Below, one piece after another: positions 54,171-61,795 of a stretch of DNA of 64,000 nt. A program made the translations under genes and the position numbers. This stretch comes from Oscillibacter ruminantium GH1 (GTDB lineage: Bacteria; Bacillota; Clostridia; Oscillospirales; Oscillospiraceae). The DNA lies in NCBI RefSeq assembly GCF_000307265.1, contig NZ_DF158899.1:223952-287951 (forward strand). The letters run 5' to 3'. The notes under the pieces are model-generated. The model was not told the DNA's origin. It saw only the letters and a program-made list of their open reading frames with translations, and did no database searches. The first letter of the stretch is position 1; every line of letters starts with the position of its first letter.

Positions 54171-54177
54171 CCTGGGG
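54171..54177. other. Right attachment core of element 1 (attR1)
   Basis: Second CCTGGGG. The element-side flank carries CTGCCGC-N3-ATGAC five bases before the core, mirrored in the flank of 38541-38547. Confidence 0.75.
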
Positions 54178-54513
54178 AAACGAAGATACGCAAACGCTCA
54201 TTGACATTCTGTCGAAATACAATGTGAAAACCACCTTCTTTGTGGTCGCCGACTGGGTGGATAAGTATCCCGAGTCTGTTAAGGCTCTAAAGGATGCAGG
54301 GCATGAGGTGATGAGCCACTCGGCGCACCACGACCACTACAATTCGCTGTCCGCAGAGCAGATTGCCGCGGACCTGAAGGAGAGCTGCGACAAAACCGAG
54401 GCCGTCACCGGTGTGCGTCCCACCCTGATCCGCTGCCCATACGGGGAGTATGACAACCATGTCATACAGGCGGTGCGCGATTGTGGAATGGAGCCAATCC
54501 AGTGGGATGTTGA
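54178..54513 (+). CDS. pdaB: pdaB-like polysaccharide deacetylase, piece 2 (catalytic middle)
   Basis: Open in one frame from the core to GTTGA. It encodes NEDTQTLIDILSKYNVKTTF, then motif 2 SHSAHHDH, motif 3 RCPYGEYD and PIQWDV at the start of motif 4. No start codon with a ribosome site is present, and there are no stop codons before the junction, as expected for an internal gene piece. The metal-binding His pair and the Arg-Pro-Gly motif are intact. Joining downstream at GTTGA yields WDVDSLDWK. Confidence 0.88.
54509..54513. other. Left attachment core of element 2 (attL2)
   Basis: GTTGA, repeated at 61791-61795. In the rejoined gene it lies at the centre of the dyad CCAATC-N21-GATTGG. 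Element flanks carry inverted GCTnTTACT-like arms. Confidence 0.7.
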
Positions 54514-54677
54514 AACACTCCATTGGCTTGCAGTAAATAGCGCCTGCGGCCTTTTGTAAAAGGCAGAATGCGGCAAAATCCCCGCACAGGAAATTCGTAT
54601 TTTAAGATCGCGGTAAGGGTTTGGTTTCATTTTAGCAGCAGTTAAGAAGCATATTTCTTTTAGCGTATCGGAATTGT

Positions 54678-54706
54678 TTGACATTTTCACCAAATGACAG
54701 TATAAT
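54678..54706 (+). promoter_or_regulatory. Sigma-A promoter of the HD-GYP gene
   Basis: TTGACA (54678-54683), 17 bases, TATAAT (54701-54706): full consensus. It leaves a leader of about 184 bases. Confidence 0.9.
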
Positions 54707-54814
54707 ATTCTACTGTGGAAATTTGATGAAATTTAGGGAAATCAGTCGAATCAACCGACGCTTTCCGAACTTTTAGATGAGACCCGCATGGCAGCTTCTT
54801 CAGGCTTGCCCAGA

Positions 54815-54878
54815 CAGCCAAAGCTCCTCGCCTGTGCGCCGCCGAAGCGCCGACGTTGGTTGCAAGGGGCTGTGGCTG
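54815..54878 (+). other. Structured leader of the HD-GYP mRNA
   Basis: CAGCC-AA-AGCTCC (54815-54827) can pair with GGGGCT-GT-GGCTG (54866-54878), with further hairpins inside. It ends about 18 bases before the start codon. A c-di-GMP riboswitch would fit the gene, but the known class I core is not visible. Confidence 0.35.
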
Positions 54879-54896
54879 CGCGGTAAAGGAGTCAAG

Positions 54897-55958
54897 ATGA
54901 GATTCGTAGCGGCAAATTGTCTGCGTGAGGGAATGCAGTTGGCCAAGCCCCTGTATCGGGGCATCAACACCATGCTGGCCAGCGGAATCACTCTGACTCA
55001 ACCATATATTGATGCCATTCAGCGCAGCGGGTATCCCGGCGCTTATATCGACGATGATCTGTCGCAGGACATCGAAGTTGTTGATATGATCAGCGAAGAA
55101 CTGCGTATGGAAACTATGAAGGGAATGCGCAAGATCATCACCACCGCTCAAAACGGCGGCAAAAGTCTCCGTACTCCCAATATTACTGCACAGGTGGAAC
55201 ATATTGTACACGAGCTCTCCGGAAATCGGAACGTGATGGTAAATATGCTGGATTTATCCAGCTTTGACAGCTATACCTATTCCCATTCTCTCAATGTGGC
55301 GGTGCTGTCTGTCGTCTTGGGAATTGCCATGAATTTTCCGATTGGCGATTTAGTTTCTCTTGGCACCGGCGCGCTGCTGCATGATATTGGCAAGGTGTTT
55401 ATCAAAAAGGAAATTATTCAAAAACACGGCCCGCTGACGCCGGAAGAATTTGAGCAGGTGCAAACCCATTCCCGCGTGGGATATGACTATATCCTGTCGG
55501 AATATCGGCTGCCCCCGCGAAATTGCAGACCCATACTGGAACACCACGAGCGGTTCGACGGCTCCGGATATCCCATGAAAAAACGCGGCACGGAAATTTC
55601 CCTCTATGGCCGCGTAACTGCTGTGGCAGATGTATACGACGCGCTGATCTCCGAGCGGCCTTACCGCAAAGCACTGCCGCCCAACGAGGGCGTAGAGTAT
55701 GTGATGGCCAGCGCGGGCACCTTGTTCGACCCACAGGCCGTCAGCGCTTTTACCCGCAAGATCGCTCCGTACCCTGCGGGGACCTCGGTGACGTTGAGCA
55801 ACGGCTGGACCGCGCTGGTCGTTAAGAACTATGCCTCCTACTGTCTGCGGCCCAAGATTCGGGTTTATCGGCAGGACGGTGTCGATGTGGAGCCTTTTGA
55901 AATTTCACTGAAAGACGATTTCAGCTATCTAAATGTCACGATCTGCGGCGTCGCATGA
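54897..55958 (+). CDS. HD-GYP domain c-di-GMP phosphodiesterase
   Basis: 353 residues, cytosolic. HSLNVAVLSVVLGIAM, LLHDIGKVFIKKEI, HSRVGYDYIL, HHERFDGSGYP and ADVYDALISERPYRKA give the HD metal residues and the GYP motif. The N-terminal 120 residues look like a small sensor, and the C-terminus like a PilZ/beta tail. It degrades c-di-GMP, usually favouring motility. GGAG precedes the ATG. Confidence 0.93.
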   Translation: MRFVAANCLREGMQLAKPLYRGINTMLASGITLTQPYIDAIQRSGYPGAYIDDDLSQDIEVVDMISEELRMETMKGMRKIITTAQNGGKSLRTPNITAQVEHIVHELSGNRNVMVNMLDLSSFDSYTYSHSLNVAVLSVVLGIAMNFPIGDLVSLGTGALLHDIGKVFIKKEIIQKHGPLTPEEFEQVQTHSRVGYDYILSEYRLPPRNCRPILEHHERFDGSGYPMKKRGTEISLYGRVTAVADVYDALISERPYRKALPPNEGVEYVMASAGTLFDPQAVSAFTRKIAPYPAGTSVTLSNGWTALVVKNYASYCLRPKIRVYRQDGVDVEPFEISLKDDFSYLNVTICGVA

Positions 55959-56005
55959 TTTTAACAAAAAACTGCGAGTGTCCGGCGAAGCCGATTCTCG
56001 TATGC

Positions 56006-56050
56006 AGTCTGAAGGAAAGGTCCGTTAAGAACCTTTCCTTCAGACTTTTT
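56006..56050 (+). terminator. Terminator of the HD-GYP gene
   Basis: AGTCTGAAGGAAAGGT with its complement (nine-base loop), then TTTTTC. Confidence 0.9.
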
Positions 56051-56118
56051 CATTTCCGTTTTTTCTTCCGTGGCTGCTTCAGTAAACAGAGTTGAACCAT
56101 TTGCATTTTTCTCCAGAC

Positions 56119-56147
56119 TTGTACACAATTCACAATATTTATATAAA
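56119..56147 (+). promoter_or_regulatory. Promoter of the chemoreceptor gene
   Basis: TTGTAC (56119-56124), 17 bases, TATAAA (56142-56147). The 160-base leader has small hairpins (CCTCG/CGAGG near 56231 and TCCCAAA/TTTGGGA near 56265) but no recognised riboswitch. Confidence 0.65.
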
Positions 56148-56313
56148 TTTTGGCAAAATGTTGACGAGTCACCCAAAGTACGCTATTCTTTTAAAAAGGA
56201 AAAATTATCAGCCTGCGTGGACGCTTTATTACCTCGCGATTCGAGGAAGCTCGTCTTTCCTTCCCAAAATCCGCATTTGGGAACCAACGACAGCAATAAG
56301 GAGATGTATTATA

Positions 56314-58116
56314 ATGAAAAGACTGAGAACACGGCTGATTCTGGTGATCCTTACTCTGGTGGTTGCTTCGTCTGTTCTGATCGGCACGATTGGGCTCACG
56401 CAGAGCTTTCGTGTCACAAACAACATTGTAGACATGCAGGTACAAGATACCCTAAAGGGCGCTGCCAATATGCTAGGGCTCTATTTGGAGGAACAATTCG
56501 GCCCTCTCAGCCTGAACGTTGCGGGAAATCTGGTGGACGTTGACGGAAGGCCCATTGAAGGAGAAAACGACTATATTGACCGTTTGTCTCAGTCCATGAA
56601 CGTGGTCGCCACTGTATTTGCAAAAAATGGGAACGACTACATTCGCACTCTTACAACCATCAAGGATGATAACGGAGAACGGGTCGTCGGCACCGCGCTC
56701 GATTCCTCCGGCGACGCTTATCGGACGCTCAATGCAGGCGGTACCTACTTTGGCGAGGCTACCATTCTGGGCTCCGCGTATATGACCGGGTATGTTCCGC
56801 TTTTGGACAGAACCGGGCAGGCAATTGGCGCCTGCTTCGTGGGCGTATCCATTGAGTCCGTCAATGCAATTTTGAACGAGGGCATGGCTTCCGCCATCCG
56901 TTCCGTTGTAATTCTGACTGTTTTGGTGCTGTTGGCTGCCGCCGCGGTGACGGTTGTTGTTGGCGGGAATATCTCAAAGCCCATTAAAAAAGTAGCGCTG
57001 GCTGCCGAGCAGATCGCCGCCGGGAATTTCAATGTAGAGCTTTCTGTCCGCTCCAAGGATGAGGTGGGCGAGCTTGCAAAGGCGTTCGGTCTGACCATTC
57101 AGCAGCTGGTCAACTATCAGGGCTACATCGACGAAATCTCCGACGCTCTTTACCACATCGCCAACAGCGATCTGTGCGTCGAGCTTCACATGGAGTACGC
57201 CGGTCAATTTAAAAAGCTGAAAGACAACATGGATGCGCTTTTGGAAAGTCTGAACGGTACAATCCTGCAAATCAACGAATCCGCCCAGCAGGTTCGCAGC
57301 GGCGCAGAGCAGGTGGCGGACGGCGCGCAGGCGCTTTCTCAAGGCGCGACCGAACAAGCCAGCTCCGTTGAAGAGCTGTCCGCCTCAATTGCAGACACAG
57401 CCACCCAGATTCAGAAAAACGCAAAAAATGCGCAGGCCGCGCGGGAAAAGGCCAACTCTGCCGGAGAGGAATTGAAGATCAGTACCGGAGAAATGCGGGA
57501 AATGGTCTCCGCCATGCAGAATATTATGGACAAATCCGGTGAAATCTCTAAAATTATCAAGATCATTGATGACATTGCCTTCCAGACCAATATTTTGGCG
57601 CTGAATGCCGCGGTGGAGGCGGCACGGGCAGGTGCGGCAGGCAAGGGCTTTGCCGTTGTCGCGGATGAGGTCCGCAATCTGGCCGGGAAATCCGCCGAGG
57701 CGGCCAAGAGCACCTCCGCCCTTATCGAAGAAACCATTCAGGCCGTTGGAGCCGGTTCCAAAATTGCCGACCGAACGGCTCAGTCTCTGGGTGAGGCCGC
57801 CGCAATCGCCTCGGAAGCCGTCACCTTAATTGATGAAATTGCAAAAGCCTCTCAGGGTCAGGCGGAATCCATCACTCAAATTAATCAGGGCGTGGAGCAA
57901 ATCTCGTCGGTGGTGCAGATCAACGCAGCCACCGCTGAGGAGAGCGCGGCGGCAAGTGAGGAGCTGAACGGACAATCCGTTTCCATGCAGGATCTGATTT
58001 CCGCGTTTCGACTTAGAAAGGCCGCGTCCGGTGATCGTTCTGATGTGGTCCCCGCTGCGGATAAAGCTTCCCTCGAATCGGAGAAAGCGCTTTCCTCCGC
58101 CGGTGGAAAATACTGA
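56314..58116 (+). CDS. Methyl-accepting chemotaxis protein
   Basis: 600 residues. Transmembrane segment 1 ([20 protein letters not shown]), a periplasmic-type single Cache domain of about 160 residues, segment 2 ([20 protein letters not shown]), HAMP, and a cytoplasmic coiled coil with the hairpin tip [20 protein letters not shown] followed by ARAG. It signals to CheA/CheW. The ligand is unknown; Cache domains often bind amino or carboxylic acids, which suits the symporter next door. AAGGAG precedes the ATG. Confidence 0.95.
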   Translation: MKRLRTRLILVILTLVVASSVLIGTIGLTQSFRVTNNIVDMQVQDTLKGAANMLGLYLEEQFGPLSLNVAGNLVDVDGRPIEGENDYIDRLSQSMNVVATVFAKNGNDYIRTLTTIKDDNGERVVGTALDSSGDAYRTLNAGGTYFGEATILGSAYMTGYVPLLDRTGQAIGACFVGVSIESVNAILNEGMASAIRSVVILTVLVLLAAAAVTVVVGGNISKPIKKVALAAEQIAAGNFNVELSVRSKDEVGELAKAFGLTIQQLVNYQGYIDEISDALYHIANSDLCVELHMEYAGQFKKLKDNMDALLESLNGTILQINESAQQVRSGAEQVADGAQALSQGATEQASSVEELSASIADTATQIQKNAKNAQAAREKANSAGEELKISTGEMREMVSAMQNIMDKSGEISKIIKIIDDIAFQTNILALNAAVEAARAGAAGKGFAVVADEVRNLAGKSAEAAKSTSALIEETIQAVGAGSKIADRTAQSLGEAAAIASEAVTLIDEIAKASQGQAESITQINQGVEQISSVVQINAATAEESAAASEELNGQSVSMQDLISAFRLRKAASGDRSDVVPAADKASLESEKALSSAGGKY

Positions 58117-58140
58117 TGCGGTTCTCCCCCGCAAGGGGAT

Positions 58141-58180
58141 GGCGGCGGATACCAGTTAGGTATCCGCCGCCTCTTTTTTA
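58141..58180 (+). terminator. Terminator of the chemoreceptor gene
   Basis: GGCGGCGGATACC / GGTATCCGCCGCC, loop AGTTA, then T-run. The stretch 58181-58451 holds no gene I can support; it must carry the symporter promoter. Confidence 0.93.
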
Positions 58181-58451
58181 TAAAAAAATAGTTCAGAAAT
58201 CAGTCCGCGAAGGTGGTTTTTTCCTTATTTTTATGCAAAATATGCGCCGACTCATTTTGACACCTTCTAAAATTTCGCGAAGAATCCGTTTAGATTCTCC
58301 GCCTGCCGTTCAGAGGCCGCTTAAAGGCGGCAAAACCCCTTGCCAGACGGTGAAAAATCGCACATAACTAGAATATACATTGCCATGCGGCATAGAGAGG
58401 AGGCTCCTGATAGTTTCATAGGGGCAAATTTGTTTTGAGGGGGTAGCATTT

Positions 58452-59882
58452 ATGAGTTTGGTAGAGAAAATCATGCAAATCAACGGCGTTATCAACGGTG
58501 TTGTCTGGGGCGTTCCCATGCTGATTCTGATCGTGGGCAGCGGCATCTACCTCTCCATTCGCATGGGTTTCTTCCAATTCGCGCACTTTGGACACGCCAT
58601 GCGTAACACCATCGGCAAATGCTTCGGAAAGAACGCGCAGAAAACCGCAGGCAGCGGCAGTGTAACGCCGCTGCAGGCCGTGACCACCGCGCTGGCAGCC
58701 ACCGTGGGCACCGGCAACATCGTGGGCGTCACGGGCGCCATCGCCATGGGCGGCCCCGGCGCGGTATTCTGGATGGAAGTCTCCGCATTAGTCGGCATGC
58801 TGACCAAGTTCTCCGAGGTGACGCTCTCCATCCGTTTCCGGGAACGCAACGCCAACGGTGACTGGGTCGGCGGACCAATGTACTACATCAAAAACGGTCT
58901 GGGGCCCAAGTTTAAATGGCTGGGCATCACCTTCGCTACGCTGGGTTCTCTGGCCGCCTTCGGCATCGGCAACCTGACGCAGGTCAACTCCATCGCCACC
59001 TCGATCACCGCCTCCATCAACACGGTCATTCCCAGCAGCTCCAGCCACAACTTCACCATCTGCTTGTGCGCCGGTATCGCCATGGCATTGATCTGTGCGA
59101 TGACCTATCTGGGCGGCATCAAGCGTATCGGCTCTGTGACAGAAAAGTTAGTCCCTGTGATGGCCATCGTTTACATCGTCTCCAGCTTGGTCGTGATCTT
59201 CGCCAACATCGGCAATATCGGTCCTGTGTTTAAGTCCATTTTTGTGGGCGCGTTCAACCCCTCCGCCGTGGTCGGCGGCGCGGTTGGCATCGGCATCCAG
59301 ACCGCTATGACCCGTGGCGTTTCCCGCGGTGTCTTCTCCAACGAGGCAGGCTTGGGCTCCGCGCCTATCGCTCATGCGGCGGCAGACACCAAAGGTCCCG
59401 TGCAGCAGGGACTGTTCGGCATCTTTGAGGTCTTTGCCGATACCATCGTCATCTGCACCATGACCGCTCTGGTCATCCTCATGAGCGGCACTCCCATTGA
59501 GTACGGCGTTCCCGCCGGAGTCCAGCTGACCAACGCGGCGTTTGCCACCGTATTCGGGCCTGGGGCCTCTATCGTGGTGGCCATTGGACTGTGCATGTTC
59601 GCCGGGTCCACCATCCTCAGCTGGGGCCTGTACGGCACGCGCTGCGCCGAGTTCCTGTTTGGGCCTAAGATCATTAAGCCTTACCAGATCTTCTTCTGCA
59701 TTCTGGTCGTAATCGGCTCCGTGATGGAACTGTCTCTGGCATGGGACATCGCCGATACCCTGAACGCTTTGATGGCGATCCCCAATCTGGTCGCGGTGCT
59801 GGCACTGTCCCCCGTGGTCTTCAAGCTGCTGCGGGAGTACAAGGAATCCACTCCTTTGAAGCGGGAGCACTCCATGAAATAA
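58452..59882 (+). CDS. Alanine/glycine:cation symporter
   Basis: 476 residues, about eleven membrane helices. ALAATVGTGNIVGVTGAIAM then GGPGAVFWME is the AgcS family signature, with GGPMYYIKNGLG, RGVFSNEAGLGSAPIAHAAA and FAGSTILSWGLYG following. It imports alanine or glycine with sodium or protons. GAGGGGG precedes the ATG. Alanine is a germinant and energy source in many spore-formers, which may explain its presence here (inference). Confidence 0.95.
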   Translation: MSLVEKIMQINGVINGVVWGVPMLILIVGSGIYLSIRMGFFQFAHFGHAMRNTIGKCFGKNAQKTAGSGSVTPLQAVTTALAATVGTGNIVGVTGAIAMGGPGAVFWMEVSALVGMLTKFSEVTLSIRFRERNANGDWVGGPMYYIKNGLGPKFKWLGITFATLGSLAAFGIGNLTQVNSIATSITASINTVIPSSSSHNFTICLCAGIAMALICAMTYLGGIKRIGSVTEKLVPVMAIVYIVSSLVVIFANIGNIGPVFKSIFVGAFNPSAVVGGAVGIGIQTAMTRGVSRGVFSNEAGLGSAPIAHAAADTKGPVQQGLFGIFEVFADTIVICTMTALVILMSGTPIEYGVPAGVQLTNAAFATVFGPGASIVVAIGLCMFAGSTILSWGLYGTRCAEFLFGPKIIKPYQIFFCILVVIGSVMELSLAWDIADTLNALMAIPNLVAVLALSPVVFKLLREYKESTPLKREHSMK

Positions 59883-59903
59883 CCACTCCTCTTTCTCTCA
59901 CCA

Positions 59904-59945
59904 GCAAGCCGGTCCCCGGGCAAAAGCCCGGGGACCGGCTTGCTT
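59904..59945 (+). terminator. Terminator of the symporter gene
   Basis: A 19-bp perfect stem beginning AGCAAGCCGGTCCCCGGGC with loop AAAA, followed by a weak T-run. Confidence 0.85.
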
Positions 59946-59978
59946 TGCTCAGAAGTCCACCGGGCCGCCCGCCGCAGG

Positions 59979-60008
59979 CATAATCCCAGCTTTCCCCCGC
60001 ATAGAGTG
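59979..60008 (+). promoter_or_regulatory. Sigma-E-like promoter of the recombinase 2 operon
   Basis: GCATAAT (59979-59985), 15 bases, CATAGAGT (60001-60008). The predicted start is about 14 bases before the next ATG. It matches the arrangement at pdaB and recombinase 1. Confidence 0.45.
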
Positions 60009-60028
60009 CAGCAAGGGGGCTTGGCAAC

Positions 60029-60181
60029 ATGGGTGCACCTGCTTACCAATCGGACGCTCCCCGCCGGGAATATCAGATTCGTGATATTTTTCCGGACCGG
60101 GACTTCACAAAAGCAGACCAGCTCCGGGTCGCTGCGGAGATTTCCTCTCTGCTGACGGACTTGCGTGCTGAAAACGGGTAA
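60029..60181 (+). CDS. 50-residue protein before recombinase 2
   Basis: ATG at 60029 with AAGGGGG nine bases upstream. It starts MGAPAYQSDAPRREYQIRDI and ends in a helix (LRVAAEISSLLTDLRAENG). The codon bias is like that of real genes. It precedes the recombinase by 65 bases with a strong hairpin between. A directionality or accessory factor is possible. Confidence 0.6.
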   Translation: MGAPAYQSDAPRREYQIRDIFPDRDFTKADQLRVAAEISSLLTDLRAENG

Positions 60182-60190
60182 TAAAACTCG

Positions 60191-60231
60191 GCAGGTTGGG
60201 CGCACGGCGAAAAGCCGTGCGCCCAACCTGC
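60191..60231 (+). other. 18-bp perfect hairpin just before the recombinase ribosome site
   Basis: GCAGGTTGGGCGCACGGC pairs exactly with 60214-60231 around GAAAA. The recombinase ribosome site GGGAGG begins three to four bases later. There is no T-run, so it is more likely a translational or processing element than a terminator. Confidence 0.6.
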
Positions 60232-60246
60232 TACGGGAGGGGTACT

Positions 60247-61767
60247 ATGGTCGCAATTTACGCACGCCAATCGGTGGACAAAAAGGACAGCATCTCTATT
60301 GAAACGCAGATCGAGCTTTGCAAGCGCCAGCTCCCTGACAACACCCCCTGCGTCGTCTATCCCGACAAGGGGTACAGCGGCAGCAATATCAACCGGCCGG
60401 AATTTCAGCGGCTCCTTGCCGACGTGAAAGCCGGAAAGATCGACCGCATCCTCACCTACCGTCTGGACCGGATCAGCCGCTCCGTGCTGGATTTCGCCAA
60501 TCTGGTGGACCTTTTCACCAAGTACGGTGTCTCCTTCAACTCCACGCAGGAGACTTTTGACACCGGGACTCCCATAGGGCGGGCCATGCTCAATATTGTC
60601 ATGACCTTCGCCCAGCTGGAACGGGAAACCATTCAAATCCGCATTCGGGACAATTACTACGCCCGTGGCGAAAAGGGCATGTATCTGGGCGGTCCGGCTC
60701 CGTTTGGCTTTCGTAAAATTGAACTGCGTTCCGAACAGGGCAAGCTGAAGCTGCTGGAGCCGAACCCAGAAACGGTTGGCACGCTGGAGCAGATGTTTCA
60801 GCTGTACGGCAACGAGATGATGAGTCTTGGCGCCGTCGCCCGGCAATTCAACGAGGAAAAGATTCCGTCGCCCGGCGGCGTGGATTGGGACTCCTGCAAA
60901 ATTTCCCGGATTCTTCGAAATCCCGTGGCTGTGACAGCGGATGCCGACGTGTATCACTACTACCGGGACAAGGGTGTTAAATTCACCAATGAGGTCGCCG
61001 ACTTCACGCTGGGCAAGGGCTGTTACCTTTATGGCAAACGCGACAAGAATACGCGGAAGTTCACCGATGTGTCCAATCACACGCTTTCGCTGGCTCCCCA
61101 CGACGGCGTGATCCCCTCCTCTCTTTTTCTGCGCTGTCAGGAACGGCTGGACAACAACCGCCAGATCGACAACCGAACCCGTTCCCAGCTCACTTGGCTC
61201 ACCGGGCTTCTCAAGTGCGGCAAGTGCGGTCACGCGGTGGTCCCCAAATCCAGCAACCATGGCCGATACCGCTATCTTTACTGCACCGGCAGAACCGCAT
61301 ACAGCTGCTGCGATGCGGCGGGCAATCTGGGGAGTCTCTCCGCTGTGGAAGCCATCGTCCAAGCCCGCATATTCCTTTGGGCAAAGGCTTACAGCGCCCT
61401 TTGCAGCGGGGCCTCTGCCCCGGATCATCAGGCGCGCAATCATCTGCGCTGCGGGATGGAGGCCGTGGACGCGCGTATCGAAAAGCTCCTTGATATGGCG
61501 GCGGAGTCCGACGACATCACAGTGCGGTATCTGAACGAGAAAATTTCTGCTCTGACTCACGAGCGGCAAGAGCTGGAATCCCGGCTTGACCAGCTCTGCA
61601 ACTGCCGGCAGGATGCGGCGCCCAAGGAAATTCGGGATATCGCGGCGGAGTGGGATAAGATGACCCTCGCCCAGAAGAGCCGTCTGGCGGAGCTGCTGAT
61701 TTCCCGAATCAATGTGTTTCGGGACGGCCTGAATATCGAATGGAAATACCGGTTTGACTTTCGTTAG
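60247..61767 (+). CDS. Large serine recombinase of element 2
   Basis: 506 residues. The catalytic serine is S9 in IYARQSVDKKDS; DKGYSGSNINRPEFQRLL, LTYRLDRISRSVLDF and IQIRIRDNYYARG form the rest of the active site. A recombinase domain, a zinc ribbon (CGKCGHAVV ... YLYC) and a coiled coil (residues about 400-460) follow. It is clearly different from recombinase 1, in line with the different core. Its stop lies 23 bases before the right core. Confidence 0.93.
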   Translation: MVAIYARQSVDKKDSISIETQIELCKRQLPDNTPCVVYPDKGYSGSNINRPEFQRLLADVKAGKIDRILTYRLDRISRSVLDFANLVDLFTKYGVSFNSTQETFDTGTPIGRAMLNIVMTFAQLERETIQIRIRDNYYARGEKGMYLGGPAPFGFRKIELRSEQGKLKLLEPNPETVGTLEQMFQLYGNEMMSLGAVARQFNEEKIPSPGGVDWDSCKISRILRNPVAVTADADVYHYYRDKGVKFTNEVADFTLGKGCYLYGKRDKNTRKFTDVSNHTLSLAPHDGVIPSSLFLRCQERLDNNRQIDNRTRSQLTWLTGLLKCGKCGHAVVPKSSNHGRYRYLYCTGRTAYSCCDAAGNLGSLSAVEAIVQARIFLWAKAYSALCSGASAPDHQARNHLRCGMEAVDARIEKLLDMAAESDDITVRYLNEKISALTHERQELESRLDQLCNCRQDAAPKEIRDIAAEWDKMTLAQKSRLAELLISRINVFRDGLNIEWKYRFDFR

Positions 61768-61790
61768 CTGTTACTTCGATACATACCAGA

Positions 61791-61795
61791 GTTGA
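61791..61795. other. Right attachment core of element 2 (attR2)
   Basis: Second GTTGA, at the frame position that completes motif 4 of the deacetylase. Confidence 0.7.

Larger units (their letters stand above)
38548..54177. mobile_element. Intervening element 1 in pdaB (about 15.6 kb, serine recombinase)
   Basis: Bounded by two CCTGGGG copies inside a deacetylase gene whose frame is restored by their recombination. It contains a leftward catabolic operon (hutU, etfAB, two acyl-CoA dehydrogenases, CoA-transferase, YjiH-type membrane protein), a large regulator, a small rightward gene and a large serine recombinase near the right end. No phage structural, conjugation or replication genes are present, so it resembles a skin-type intervening element carrying metabolic cargo. 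Confidence 0.8.
54514..61795. mobile_element. Intervening element 2 in pdaB (about 7.3 kb, serine recombinase)
   Basis: Bounded by GTTGA cores inside catalytic motif 4 of the deacetylase. All genes read rightward: HD-GYP phosphodiesterase, chemoreceptor, alanine:cation symporter, a 50-residue protein and a large serine recombinase ending 23 bases before the right core. Each cargo gene has its own promoter or terminator. There are no phage or conjugation genes. Confidence 0.8.

Noticed and set aside
54161-54559. Stand-alone short deacetylase gene
   Set aside because: The ATG has no ribosome site, the first four codons belong to the element flank, and the end past 54513 is not deacetylase sequence. 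It is a gene piece.
54780-54895. Class I c-di-GMP riboswitch
   Set aside because: The region has a CCAAAGC string and a long stem, but the conserved tetraloop-receptor core and closing helix are not there.
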